Shown here piece by piece: positions 36,109-49,467 of a stretch of DNA of 64,000 nucleotides. The position numbers and the translations under genes are program-made. Within the stretch, counting starts at the first letter, position 1; each line of letters starts with the position of its first letter. The notes under the pieces were generated by a model. The model made no database searches. It was not told the origin of the DNA and was given only the letters and a program-made list of their open reading frames with translations. This DNA comes from Hirudinaria manillensis. Its lineage: Eukaryota > Annelida > Clitellata > Hirudinida > Hirudinidae. The DNA lies in assembly GCA_034509925.1 (NCBI GenBank), contig CM067526.1, positions 4,518,501 through 4,582,500 of the forward strand, written 5' to 3'.

Positions 36109-39100
36109 ATGGAGAATACATCCAAGACGTCTTTCGTCATAAGGTCCATCGTATCAGACTCCATTTCAGATGCTCTTGAAAATTCTCCGAACTTCCATAC
36201 CCACGAAGATCGTCTGACAAAATCGGAAAACTCTTTACAAGAAATTTTCTCCAGCCATCTCCATTGGTCATCCAATCACAAGGACTTCTTCTCTGAAGAA
36301 AACAAGGCGAATCATTACTCTGAATCTCCAAGCTCGCCTACAAGTGAGTCGATGTTTTTTTTTTAATAAATCGGATTATATTTTAATATAAGTTTTCCAA
36401 TTAAACCTATAGTAGAGATTTTTACTGTGAAACATTGTGAGAGTGATTGTCACAAAGTTTGAAGTGGTGTCAGGACATTTTTAAAAATGGTTATCTTCTT
36501 CCAAATAACTGATATTTGTTGGAGTTCTCAATTCATCCAACTTGTTCTTGATTTATCTACCAACAGAACTGCGGGAAGAGAAGGTTTATTCTCTAAACTG
36601 ATTAGTTACATATAATTAGTTATATATATAATGTATATTATACATATTATTATAGGGTTATGGCTAAGATTCTATTTTCCGTTCGATCGGAGTTCCAACG
36701 TGTGCTTACCACCTGCCTAATTTTAACCCATCCAAAGCATTCCAGATATTAATTTACTTGCAGTTTTAAATTTAAATTTCTTAATGTAACTTGATTTTTA
36801 CCCGGTGCGAGCCTTTTATAATGCAATTAATCGTATTCTTCTTGCTAAATTCAACATGGAAGCACAATAGTCATCTCATCAGTGAGTGTAAAGCGTGCAA
36901 ATATCACGACAAGTGTCACCTATTAACAACATGATAAAAATACCTTTTATTTTCCTCGTGGGCAGAAATAGTTATCAATTAATGAGTAATTAGCATGAGA
37001 ATAAATCAATGAGATGACACTCGATATTACGGCAGACTTCATTTGGTCTGTCGAGGGATTGAAACGGCAGATCAATTATCAGCTTGAAGCCAATTGATTG
37101 AAAGTTAATCGAGGATGAAGGTCGGTCTAGGAGCTTTCAAAGTTGCTGTGAAAATTTGTTTGAAGAAACAAATCGCTTTAAGAGCTGTTTAGGTGAACTC
37201 TTTTTCTGCTTTTGTCCGGCGTAAACAAATTTCTGACCATGCCAAAGTGCAAGGAGCTGGAAAGATTATTTAAAATTGCATCAAACGCTCCGCGATACCG
37301 CAAATGATGATCGCGTTTTTGATAATCTTGCCACCTCGAATGAGGTTTGATGTTTTAGAGGAGATGAGTCACGCGATTCCAGTACCAGTCAGAAGCATGC
37401 TCGGGGTCTTATCAAGTCCATATCTTAATTTGGAATTAAAATAATTTATAAACGCTAAACAAAGATGACATCTCTCTTGTAATGTGAAACATGCCTTTAA
37501 ATGAAGAATTTTATGCTTAATCTATAAAAACAAGTTTCGCACAAAAGAAAATTTATTCTGCGCTCTGCTGGAGGTGTTTGTAAACAATTGAAAAGTCTTG
37601 AATTTTCGAGGCACGACACAGCTGTCGAAAAGATAAATATTTTTTAGTGCCATTTTATTTCCAATCGTCTGCAAATAGCGAGTAATTTTTCCTATAAAAA
37701 TTCTTGAAACAAAAGCTGAAAAGGAGGCCGGCGAGCAACGGCAATTTCGCCTCAATTAACGGTAAAGTTTCGAGGTGACCAACGGACAATTACCTCGGTG
37801 CCACTGATTAGAAGCAGATAACCAATACCAGGTCCACTCGCGTCTTTGAACTAATTAAAACAACCTTGCCAATCTCTCGATCCTGCAGAGGAATATTCAT
37901 CATTTATTTAGGAAAAAAAAATTTCTTTTTAAAGTTTCCGTTCGATTTTATCCGACGCATTCAAGAATAGGAACGAAAGCCATCGAGAAATAGAGCACTT
38001 CTGAATGTCATTTAATGGCTTTATAATGCTTCCATGCCAAGAGATTGGAGCAAACAAACAACTCCCCAAGATTTCCGAGACTAAAAATATGATTTCTTTT
38101 CCGAGTTAATAAAATCCTAATAAAAATTCTAAATCCAATGACGAAGAGGGTCTTATCTTCCTGGTAGCGATTTTGCGCACCTAATTACACCTCTTATCTC
38201 GATCACTCTGCCTTAAAAATAGTGCTCGCGTTATGGCCAGAGAAACTTTTCAATAAACTTTGATCTCCAGCGCCAAGAATTCTTACTGACCTGAGATCCA
38301 GATAACTTTGTGACCCAACGAGAGGTCGACCGCATTAAAAGGCATTAACGTTCGTCCGCACGCTGTAAGTTATGCCAAGGTCAGCGGCATAAAACTTGAA
38401 AGACAATACTTAGGTTACATTCGGGATGGAAGTGTCCGGATTTGACATCCTATGCAGCCGAGAGATTCGATTATTCCTCGTGGATCTCCGGGAAGAGATA
38501 GTGTCACCTGAATCTGAGGAGGAACAGGTCTTAATGGTTGGTGCGGGGTGCAGCTAAATGACACTTGTTTCCTTTCCCTCGTTACAAAGCGATCCCAGTG
38601 CATGACAGAGTGGTAGCTATCAGACGCCGGTCTTGTCTTATCTGTAATTTGGTAAGTGACTTGCGAATCTCCATCATTTCAATTTGATTTATTTCAATGA
38701 CAGGATTTTCATCCCCGGGTGCAAACCACTTTTTCTCACCTTCAAAGCACAACAAGGAGATGAAACCACACAGCTGCTACAATCCTCCGTCCCATAATTC
38801 CAGCTATTTGTCAGATCCGTGCCTCCCCATTTCTCAGTCTCTCGTCGATTCTCAAAGCCCTCAACTCATTCAAACTCCAGAACAACAAAATTTCATCCAT
38901 CAACAACAAATGCAACAACAGCATTTCGCGTCCAGTTGCCGAATGACTTCTTCCGGAACTGGAGTCGAAAGCACTCGTCCGAATTGCTACACCCCCAGCA
39001 AGTCGCCCTCGGTCATCTCTGGATTCGAACAGGGCTACAACCAACCTCACCAGCAAACGTCGATCAAACAACACCCGTCAAAACAATCGACAATCAGAAA

Positions 39101-42100
39101 AAGATCGACAGATTCCTTGGATGACTCGGAAGAGGAGGATGCGAACGATGATTTTAAGCTCAGGAGTTGCGCTGTCAGCGCCACACGAAATCCGTCGGTG
39201 GGAAGTGAACCGACGAACCAGGTTTTGGCCTCTAATCAAGCATCGAGCAAAACTTCTCCTAGTTCCTCATCGAAGGCCAAAAAGGCGAGACGCGAATCTC
39301 CTCAACTTCAGTCCGATTCCGAGAGCAGACCGACGGAAACAAATCCCGCCTCTTTGCCGAGGCAACCGGAAAAACCACTCCACCACAAACTGGTCAACGT
39401 CGGAGCCCAGCTGGAAATGAAGAGTTTGTGGGATGAATTTGATTCTCTTGGCACTGAGATGATCGTAACGAAGGCAGGGAGGTTGGTTTTGTTAATGATT
39501 ACTAATTAGTTTTGTTATTTATAAGTTCACGTTATTAATTATCAGTTGGTGTTTATTATCTATCTGTTGCTGTTAATAATTAGCAGTTTGTTTTTCCATT
39601 TATCAGTTAATTTTAGAATTTATCGGTTTGTTTTTTTATGTGTCGAGTTTCTTTACGAAAATCATTAAGTTTTATTTTACAACAAAGTGCAGCTCATCAG
39701 TTTGGGTTTAGAAATTTAATTGTAAGAAATTAATTATTTTTTCCCGAATTTTATTAAATAAATTTTAATTAAAAAGACATTAAAATAAATAATAATAATA
39801 ATAATAATTCAGGTTATTGATGATAATATTTGCATTTCTGAGACATTTAAATCGATTTAAAATGGTTTTTAATGGAAAATCTCAAAATTCCTCCTCATCA
39901 ACGTAAATAGTGAGGAACCGCCCAAATGAATAAATCACATTCCAAGGGGAGGAGCTTCATCCAGATTGAACCAATAGCACTTCACCTGCCTGAACTTTGT
40001 GGGTAATTCTTAATAAAGCAATAAAGAGCGAATGAGTTGAGATAACAGAAAGGCATGTGTTCAATGGTTGGTTACATTGAAGGATCATCATCATCCTCCT
40101 CCTCTTCGTCATCATCATCATCATCCAGCCTTATCTACCGCTACAATTCCTTTGTCGTGCTTTTTTGTTGTTCAAAACTCTGCTCAAATTTCTCCAGCAC
40201 GAGCCATAAAGCAACACTTAATTCGAGTTTGTCTCTGAGAAAGTTGAGTCGTTTGTATTTTTATTCTCAACACTGTTGCTTTTGTTGTCGACCGTAGTAT
40301 TTGGTGTTTTGTAACTGATGTGATGATGCTGATGATGATGTTTGTTGATGTTGGTGGTCGTGACGGTGATGATTGTCATCATCATCATCGTGTTGATGGT
40401 GGTGATGACGGCCGTGAAGGCGATAATAAGATGATGGTGATGATAGTGAGGGTGTTAATAACAATGAATGAGTGCATATCGTCATCATTATCATTATTAT
40501 TATCGTCTTCATCGTCCTCCTCATCATCATCATCATCATCCTCTATTACTCTCGTTATCGGAGGCCGACCTGTGATGTGCTCTGATATTCCTTAATATAG
40601 CTCAAAATGTTATGCAAGCTGGTTTCATTATGAGAGCGATTCTGATGTTATTGAAAGATGTGCTTCAACGTCCTATGGCTGTGTTGATATTATTATAATA
40701 TTTGATTAACATTTATTAATAACTTGAAGGAAGCTTTGATAAGGAGCCTTGCCTTAGAGAGACTAATTTCGTTTTGTGTTCTTCCATGTAATCTTTCTCA
40801 ATGAAAGATTCTCCGTTGCGTAAAACATTCTAAACTGATGAAATTTGTATTTATAATGAGTTAATAAGACCGTATCACGTTGCCAGTTGGTTATAAATAA
40901 TTTAAATTACTTAACAATTAAAATAAATTAAATAAATAAATGTAATTAATTCGAGTCGATCGTAGAAGTTAGAGAAAGGCTTTAAAATAAAAATTAAAAA
41001 CTCTGATCGCTCCAAAATATCTTCTGTCGTTGTTGCTTTGTTTACTTCCTGTCCGAGCAGTTTTATTCCGATCTTTCGTCAATGCTGGCAAGCTGACATT
41101 TCATTAGAAGACCCGACACATTGAAATGTTACAGAGTATGCATCATTCCTCCTCAGTTCACTCCTTCTGTTTTTCTCCGGCAACCCAGCACCTGTCAGAC
41201 GATTGAGGTTCGTCTGGTGGACTTGGAAGTTCTTTGATTTTTTCGTCTGCATGCTTTCGCGGGTTTTGTGAATAATAATAATAATAATAATAATCATCAT
41301 CATTTGATGAATTGTGCGCAACATTTTATCTTATTTAATGTCAAGGGATGGATATAAATTCATAATTCCAGGCTTATATCTCCTCTATGAAGAAGATTCC
41401 TACGTTATCACTACAACGGCTGAATGATGCGGCTTGAGATTAGGAGTTCATGAAGATCATCATCACCATCGTCGTCGTCATCGTCACCGTCAGCATCTTC
41501 ATAGTCATCATCATCTTCATCATCAACGCTGCAAACATCAATCTCGTCATGTGATGTTATGAATTGCTATGTTTGAATAGCAGTTACAGTTGCCGTTGTA
41601 TTCCGGCTACGGACGCGTGCAACTTGGTGCAATGTTCACATTCTTTGTCCGAGTGAGGAACAAGTAGGAGTACGTTCTTATCACTTGAATGTGGATGTTA
41701 TCATATCATCGCCAAACAAAGGGTTTCGCTTGGAAATGTTGCTGGATGAAGACATCTAGTACGATCACATCATCGTCGGATTGAGAGAGAGAGAGAGAGA
41801 GAGAGAATGAGTAAAGCCGAGGGGAGGTCACATGATCCGTGTGATCGATGGCAGGTTGTATGAAACATTAGAGGTTCACCAATGTTTGGAGGTCTGCCCC
41901 GCGGTTCAAATTTCACCCCGGATTTCGTGTCCGACGTGCCTAATGAGCATCTAATTGTGGGAGGAGTTTGTCGTGCGTGTGATGTCCGCGATTGAAACTC
42001 ATCTAGCGCGTGCGTGTGTGTTTACATTCTCAGACGGGAGATGAAAATGTTTACGGCGTTCATTACCGAGTATCCAATGTTGTTTGGTTCTCATCGATTG

Positions 42101-45100
42101 GAGTTCAAAGTTCAAGCTCGTGTTGGAATACGAAAGCGAAACCGAGATAACTTCTTAACACCATCGTCGTCATCATTATCACCTCCCGTGCACAAATGTT
42201 CAGAAAGAATACCGATTTTCTACCGATGTTGTATTAATATTTTTCAGTTCTCCAAACGCACGTTGTGAAGCCACACTGGCGTTGGTTGCACGAAATGATT
42301 AGCGATTTATTGGAGATAATTTTTTTTTATTCGTCAACTCCAAATACTTGGAACAAATACTTTTACAAATACTTTCACAAATACTTCCGCGTTCATAAAA
42401 TTAATTCCTTTCTAAAGAAACTCACAAAGTTTCATTCATCGAGGGCTTCGTAGACGCCCGTCCTGACGGTGGCATAAGGTCAAAGGTCAGGCGCTGTAAG
42501 TGCGTGGCATCGGATTGCTCGGGTCAACATCTTAATTACATCTGGCCAATCGTAGCTCTGGAATGTATTAATAATGGATTATTGAATTGTTAATAATGAA
42601 TTACTGGATTAATTATTAAAATAAATTAAAATCAAATTATTGTTCAACAAATAGGAGGATGTTTCCAACGTTCCAAGTCCGTCTATACGGTTTGGATCCC
42701 AACTGCGATTACATGTTGATGATGGATTTCGTACCGTGTGACGACAAGCGCTACAGATACAGCTTCCACAGTTCCAACTGGGTGGTTGCGGGTTGGCATT
42801 CCATTGTTTTGCTTTGTTTTGCTTTGTTTTAAATGCTTTGTTTGATCTGCTTTTTAAGTATTGCGTTCGCGTTAAATTATGGATAGAATTGGTTCAGTTA
42901 TTGATTACTTTTAGCGCTGGATTTGCCGAATCCTACTGACGATGTAGTGTTTGTGTTGTCGCTGAGTATTTATGTAAATTATTATATTTTACTTTGTGCT
43001 TAGATTCGTAATATCATTAATAATATTTACGTAGATTGAAGTTTTTGCAAGTTCACTTAAAAAAATCCCATTTAGACAAATTAACTTCATCAAATGGAAC
43101 CATTTAGCTCAATATTGGTTAAAATAAAATAAATATTTCAATTAAAGTTATATTAATTAAATCAATTTAATCAAAATTATACTTCAAAACAGGCAAAGCT
43201 GACCCTCACATGCCAGGAAGAATCCACGTCCATCCAGATTCGCCTGCCAAAGGTTCTCAATGGATGAAACAAATCGTCAGCTTCGACAAACTTAAACTGA
43301 CCAACAACCTGATGGACGATAATGGACACGTTAGAATTCATTCTTTGTTTTGTTATGTTTACATTAGTCACATTTTTAGCCAGATGATTGATTGATAGAT
43401 AGATCGATAACTTGTTGGTTGGTCGGTCGGTGATCGGTCATTCGATCGATATAGCTCTGAGCAGTCTAAATAGTTGCCATTCTGATTGATGCTTCGACAA
43501 ATAAATTTATCTCGGGGCAAGTCGAAAGATCAGCAGTTAAGAGTGAAACATGCGACGAGGAACAAGAGGACTTGACCCCTGGCTAACATTCCGGCAGAAA
43601 GTTGACCCACACGAATATAAACAAGCAGTCATCTTTCACTGAGGCCGTAAATTACCCGCGCCTTCGTTCGATCCCTCCTCGTCTCGAGGATGTTTCGCAG
43701 TCCGATGCCAACTTTTCTCAAAAGAGTTGAATCCCATTTGTCATCCTTTCCACTGAAAACATTGCAAGTCGAACGAAACTTGGTAGTTCCATAAACAAGG
43801 AGGCGATCGATGAATATTTACGAACGACGACGACGACGGTGATGATGATGATGATGATGGTGATGATGACGACGATGACGACGACGGCTGTTGACGAACC
43901 GCTAAAACTAAGACTGTGTAGCAGTCTTGGTGGTCGAAAAATCAAGCAAAATTTCCGAAAAGATGGATAACAGTGTTCCAGCGCTAGATAAATTGATCCA
44001 TGACACGTTTGTAAACAATGGCATGGCCAATCACGACGAGAATAAAGGCCGTAAAAAGAGACTGCGATTGTTCGTACCTGTCGATTCCTTGCTCACCTGG
44101 CATAAATCCTCTATTCCTTCATTAAGTCCTCGTTATATTTCCTCGTAAATTTGAAAGAAAAATTCCAACCATCAACGAAGAAGTTTCGTTATCTTTGCAG
44201 AGTTTGTGCAGCTGCGATGAGAAATCTCTCGGATGCATAAAATATTAATTATTGTCATTCGAACATAATTTATGCAAACCTTCTCAGAGTTTGTTATCGT
44301 TTAAAATTAATATTAATATTACTACTACTACTGCTAATAATAATAATAATTTATTACTGTTATTAGTACATCGATTTTTATGAATATTTACGGATGATTT
44401 TCCTCTCGAACATTATGAATAATGGCAGTAATATTAATAATAATCGAGGCAATGTAAATCAGAGTCTAACTCAATTTGTTAGCCGCATTTTCTTATCTTT
44501 CTGATATTTCTATCATTTGTCATGCGAGCATATATGCCGAGTGATAAATGTGTTATTTATGGCACAATCTTTTGAACATGGCTTCCAAGTTGAAAGATAA
44601 TGGCAGAAATTCCCGCCATTACAAAGGCTTCCAAGCATTTCTGACAGACGATTTTTATAAATTATTGATAAAGAGCCCAAAAAAAAAACGGGCCTCGCAA
44701 AATGTTTTGCAAACAAAAAATGCGCTCTTATATTTTTCAGAGGTGACTTTGCATGCGAACGATAATTATTTATTGTTATAATAATAATACCTAATAAATA
44801 ACAATGTCGATTTTTATTTATTTTTATTATTTATTATTCACGATTTGATCCTACTTGCGTCCGTAACCGATCATATTTTCTTTCCTGCTAATACTACTTT
44901 TAAACAAAACAAAACAAAAAATAAGAAACAATACAAAGGCCTGAAGTACAGCCTGACGAAGTACGACTCGATTTTAGATAATCCTCAACTCCATGCACAA
45001 GTACCAACCACGATTCCATGCTGTATACGTCCATCCCAAGTCCGAAGACGTCTCTCAGACTGAAAACTTCAAGACTTTCATTTTTCCGGAGACGAAGTTT

Positions 45101-46350
45101 ACTGCCGTAACCGCATATCAGAACCACAGGGTTAGGAAAGGATTGTGATCTTTTAACTAATTGTATTAATCTTAAATTGATTAGCAGAATTAATTATCAT
45201 TGGCTAATTATGATGTATTTAACCGCCTATAATTTTTTAAATATTTATCGTGATGATTATGATGTATTTGTCAATTGAAGATCACCCAGTTAAAAATTGC
45301 AAGCAATCCCTTCGCCAAAGGGTTCAGAGACTGCGATCCTGAGGATTGGTGAGGAGAAGAAATAGTTAACTTTAAAATATATTTGTATTTTATTATATTA
45401 TATTACAAAAAATATATAGTTTAAATTTAAAAGTAAAGATAGACAGACATTAAATCTAAACTTAGAAATAATGAAATGATTTGAGGGATGATAATGTTAG
45501 CAATAAATATTATGACACTAATTTATTAGAGAAAATAATTAATGAAATAATATGCAATTAATCAGTTATTGTTTTTAAATCAGTTATCCTTTTATAATTA
45601 TTAAATATTGATTGGAATTTAATGAATAAAATGATTTTCTAGCAACGTGGTGGAGGTGTTGAGCCAATTGAACCAGTCCCAAAGGTCTCGGAGCCACCAC
45701 CGCCCGAGTTCCCTTCAAATGTTTCCTATGTCAGGGGCACCCATTAAAGCCAAACAGTCCCCTCCATATTCGTGCAACAGACGTCAGTTTAATAATTTAT
45801 TTTTAAAGATTTAATTTTATAAACAAATAATTGAGCGCTATTTAAAGTCTAGTACATTTAAGTATATAAAGAAAATTAAAATTAATAAACATAAGTTAAT
45901 AAAATATTTACAAGAGAACAATCTAATGCACCTACGACCTCTATTGATCCAACAGTTAGCGAAAGTCCTCTGGGTCTACCGTGCAGTTCGAGTCTTGTAG
46001 GAAGTCAATGCGAGTCTACCTCACAACAACAACAACAGCAGCAACAGATGATGATGAACAAGATGTACCCTCCCACACCTGTAGGCAACGGTTCCTACTC
46101 CTCCATAGGCATTTGCCCCACGGACGCCCAGAGATTCCCTGGCTACCCTCCATCAACTGCCTACGCGTCCGATCCCTTGGCCTATTCACCTTATTCGGCC
46201 ATGGATCCATATTTGGGTGCGGCCAAGGTTAGGCCTTCGCCGTACTCCATCAACCCTGATTATTCTGCTGCCGCTTACTTCTCACGCGTGGCCGGTCTTC
46301 ATTCGAGAGGCCACCATCCCCACTTGGGCTTTGAGTACGGTTCAGGGTGA
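36109..46350 (+). CDS. Tbx1/10: T-box transcription factor, TBX1/10 (org-1) type, eight exons
   Basis: Exons: 36109-36343, 38704-39481, 42655-42791, 43193-43329, 44978-45130, 45281-45348, 45643-45782, 45956-46350 (last acceptor could be 45917). All junctions are GT-AG and phases join into 680 aa. It should be a nuclear DNA-binding regulator. The T-box spans about residues 314-502, starting [11 protein letters not shown] and including [64 protein letters not shown] and [16 protein letters not shown]; these match TBX1 much better than TBX15/18/22, TBX2/3 or Brachyury. Exon 1 has an eh1-like motif (FVIRSIV, residues 9-15), known in other T-box and homeobox proteins for Groucho binding. A basic run (KAKKARR, 269-275) may be a nuclear signal. 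The C-terminal PYLGAAK..RPSPY motif (634-645) resembles the TBX1 tail. Exon 1 is assigned by its donor and matching phase; an ATG at 38697 is the alternative start. Confidence 0.88.
36344..38703 (+). other. T-box gene intron 1
   Basis: 2360 bp between CCTACAA|gtgagt and caatgacag|GATTTT. No coding exon recognised. AT-rich around 36600-36660, otherwise less repetitive than the other introns, so it is the most likely place for intronic enhancers. That is inference only. Confidence 0.5.
39482..42654 (+). other. T-box gene intron 2, microsatellite-rich
   Basis: 3173 bp that split the T-box after KAGR. It holds TCA/TCC runs (40085-40125), GAT/GTC-type imperfect repeats (40318-40550, 41455-41530), an AAT run (41274-41294) and a (GA)n run (41783-41806). 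Open frames here are poly-Met, poly-Ser or poly-Ile products of these repeats and are not counted as genes. Confidence 0.6.
43330..44977 (+). other. T-box gene intron 4
   Basis: 1648 bp between GGACAC|gttaga and gattttag|ATAATC. Contains GAC/GAT repeats (43825-43890), GGTC/GATC-type low-complexity sequence (43380-43450) and AAT runs (44320-44350). No coding exon recognised. Confidence 0.55.
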
Positions 46351-46661
46351 TTCTAGGGAATGATGTCTGGGAGTCTGGGAGATTTTGCTGCCTTAAGTTT
46401 TTTTTTCACAAACTCGAAGAAATTTTTTCTCTGGGGTTTGTGTTGCTTAATGTGATATGTACACTACATTACATTGCATTACAATGCATTGCACTGCGTT
46501 GCGTCGTATTGCATAACGTTACTTTATTACATTGCAAGGCCAATGCGTGCTCTCGTGTACATAAAATGTCTCACGATGTACAGACCTTTGAAGTCAGTCG
46601 AAATGTTTTTGCCGTGAAATTGCACTTGATGTCTTCAGGTCTGATCGGTGCCACTTTTTGT

Positions 46662-46701
46662 AATAAAATCGTTTACATTCACGGAATGGTGTTCCAATAA
46701 A
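46662..46701 (+). terminator. Poly(A) signals of the T-box gene
   Basis: Two AATAAA hexamers at 46662-46667 and 46696-46701 lie 312-351 nt after the stop codon. Either could direct cleavage; the second is followed by A-rich sequence. Confidence 0.5.
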
Positions 46702-48962
46702 AACGCAATAAGAACGTTGCAATAGCACGAATAATAAGGCAACCCAAAGGATCGCCAACAAACAACAAAAGATTTAGTGGGAAACAAAGCCTGGTAATTC
46801 AGTCAAGACAAACTGCTTCCCGGCTCTAAGTGGAAACACATTCGGGAATTTTGGAATTAATAAGACATCAAACGATTCGCTCCGTTTCATGTCCAGTCGA
46901 CTGAGACCACACGCGGCCACTCGATGGATGAGCAGCCACCCGTCCCTGACCGCCCTCAAAATTGGCCTCTCGTTTGCTTCAATTTCTCGGAGACGAAAAC
47001 TTCGGGATTTGATGAACGAGAGTTAAATGACTCGACGCGTGTTTCACCTGCTGCTAAAACAAGTCTTCGGCAAACATTGTTAAGGTCTGGAAAGGATTGC
47101 TTTGATCGCTTGCTCATCAAAGAATCCTTTGTTCGGCAAAACAATTCTTCGTGTGAACTGGCTGTCATTCAGCGATGATATTTCTAATTAACTTTTCCCA
47201 TCAAGAGGAATGTTGCGCAAGCGAGCCAAATCGGCAAGAATTGAGTGGCAGTGGGTGAGGGAAGGGGTGCACCTGGGGGTCCGTGGAAGGTAATAAATCA
47301 GTTTCCAATGCGAGGTTGTTATTGGAAGCAGATTCTGCGATGCCAGCGGAATAAAACTTTTGGAAAATTCAAACTCCGTGTGGCATTCGTTGCGAGTTTT
47401 TTACTCCTTTGTCGGAATGAGATGCAAGTCAGTTGGAGGAGTTGGGCATTTATCTTCCTGTGACTCGATTAGGCGCCAATATTTTCACCTGAAACTGAAA
47501 ACAGATGCCTCGCTGTGCCTCCGTTCTGTCTGTTCGAGCATCCTTCAGTTCATCCATCCATCCAGCGTGCGCTGCCGAGAGCGGAGTCCCTCCGTCCCGT
47601 GCTCTTTCCATCGTAAACAAATTGAATGTAATTGCAAATTTAGTGGCAAGTCGGACGAGCCACGAGACAGAAGCGTGCAGTGGGCGATAAACGAGCAATA
47701 AGCATGAGCAATAAAAGCTGCCACAGAACTCAGAATTTGTTATTCTTTGTCCGTTGACCAATGACAGTTGAGCTCGTAAAATAAATGTCAAGAAGTCGAG
47801 GGCACCGACTTCTGACCACGGTCGAGAGCGGATGAACGGAACGCAGAATAGAGGAGCGAAGCGGAAAAGACGTCAGGAAGGATTGAATGTTTCCAGGAGG
47901 AAGACAAGCTTGATTAATGCGCAGAAGTTCTCGTGTGGCGTCTTGGGTCAATTGGTTACAGTTTCACTGTCTGCTCTTAGAAAGCCAAGCAATTACTGGA
48001 TTCATTTAAGAGATTCGCATTACGTAATGGATTTACAGTGCATTCATTCAGGGATAGTTCGATACTTTTATCAAATTATTTTCAAAGGTTATTGATATCG
48101 CAGCGTAAACAAATGAATTGAATGACGTTTCGTGATGATTCATGAGATGAATTATAGTTTCTCTTTGTTGAGATTCTAAAATTTCTGATGCGTTCAGAAT
48201 TCGTAAAGAATATAAACATCCAAGGGCTTAGTTCCAGCTTTTAGGAAGGCCAATCAATTCAGCCCTCCAACAACCTGACGATCACACATCTTGCTTCTCG
48301 ACAATAGCCATGAGGGAGTCTCCCTAAAAGCGGAGACCCTGTAAAAAAATTCTTTTAAACTTTCAATTTCCATTAAATATAAATCATCATCATCATAACT
48401 TTTACAACAGCAGAGAGCTTGAGGAATTTGAAATGGAACGCACTATTTCTAACCAACCAATCGAAAGGAAGATTTCAATCGAGTGATTGATGGTTGCGTT
48501 GATTGCAGCCATTATTTTTAACGTCACTCCTGACATCTATCGAACATAATGTAAATTCACAAAATATTTCAAATCAATCCAGAAAGCCTAGCCACAAACG
48601 GCCATTGTTTTCATCGTCATTAATCGCTACTACCAGCATCATCATCATCATCATCATTACCATCAACTTGTCATCACAATCATAACCATCATCGCAGTCA
48701 TCATCATCATCGTCGTTATCATCATCAGCACCGCGTACGGCACTGACAGGGATGTTGAGGGAGCGAATGTTCAGTTCAATGGAAATTATTGGACGATCAA
48801 CTGTGCTTCGGTCTTGCATCATCGTCGGTCATCGTCGTCGTTCTGTAATTGTTTCAATTAAAATGTAAATAATAAGGCGTAATTAATAATAGTCGTTGCT
48901 GTAATGAAATTGTTGATGATATAATAATAATAATAATTATAATACTAATATTGATAATATTA

Positions 48963-48966
<4 letters not shown>

Positions 48967-49034
<68 letters not shown>
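48967..49034. repeat. (AAT)n microsatellite
   Basis: About 22 uninterrupted AAT units. Frames through it give only poly-Ile, poly-Asn or stops. Confidence 0.9.
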
Positions 49035-49083
49035 TCAATAATCAAAAGCACAAAGCATGGAAACCATCTGACGTCCGCTCGAA

Positions 49084-49467
49084 ATGATTTCTTCAAGAAG
49101 AGTTCTCGTTTCCATGGCAACCTCGTTGTTGATCGTCGTCGTCGTCTGCTTCTCCGCACTCCACTCCATCTGCCGAGGAGTTGGAAGCGACTCTCGTGTT
49201 GACGGAAACAATGTTGTTGTTGTTGGTGTTGGTGGTGGACATGTTGCCGCAACTACCGAAGAAGTCCAACACAACATCGAAGACAACAACGACGACAACA
49301 ACAACAACAGCAACAAGTTCGAGAGTGATGTTGACAATTCCTTTGACGAGAACAACAATTATTCCGTGGACGATTATGATGATCATCCGCAAACGCAGTT
49401 ATCAGCTCCCGAGTACATCGGTTTTTATCAGGACACAACTGAACAAGAGGTGTTTATGTCAGCTTAA
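49084..49467 (+). CDS. Candidate small secreted acidic Asn/Asp-rich protein (weak)
   Basis: A 127-residue open frame. Residues about 10-31 form a basic start followed by a hydrophobic stretch (LLIVVVVCFSALHS) that looks like a signal peptide. The rest is rich in Asn, Asp and Glu with runs such as NNDDNNNNSNK and ends at TAA. No family is recognised. It lies in a region of GAC/AAC-type simple repeats, and overlapping frames are open on the minus strand too, so it may be a by-product of low-complexity DNA. It could also be the first exon of a spliced gene or of the gene downstream. Confidence 0.22.
   Translation: MISSRRVLVSMATSLLIVVVVCFSALHSICRGVGSDSRVDGNNVVVVGVGGGHVAATTEEVQHNIEDNNDDNNNNSNKFESDVDNSFDENNNYSVDDYDDHPQTQLSAPEYIGFYQDTTEQEVFMSA

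Noticed and set aside
39482..39509. Read-through C-terminus of T-box exon 2 (LVLLMITN then stop)
   Set aside because: It lies past a clear donor (GGGAG|gttggt), and the next exon restores the conserved T-box sequence in phase.
40055..40595. Poly-Ser, poly-Met and poly-His frames around 40.1-40.6 kb
   Set aside because: Products of TCA/GAT microsatellites inside the T-box intron, open on both strands.
48854..49252. Minus-strand 132-residue frame with poly-Ile
   Set aside because: It runs through the (AAT)n microsatellite; no protein family features.
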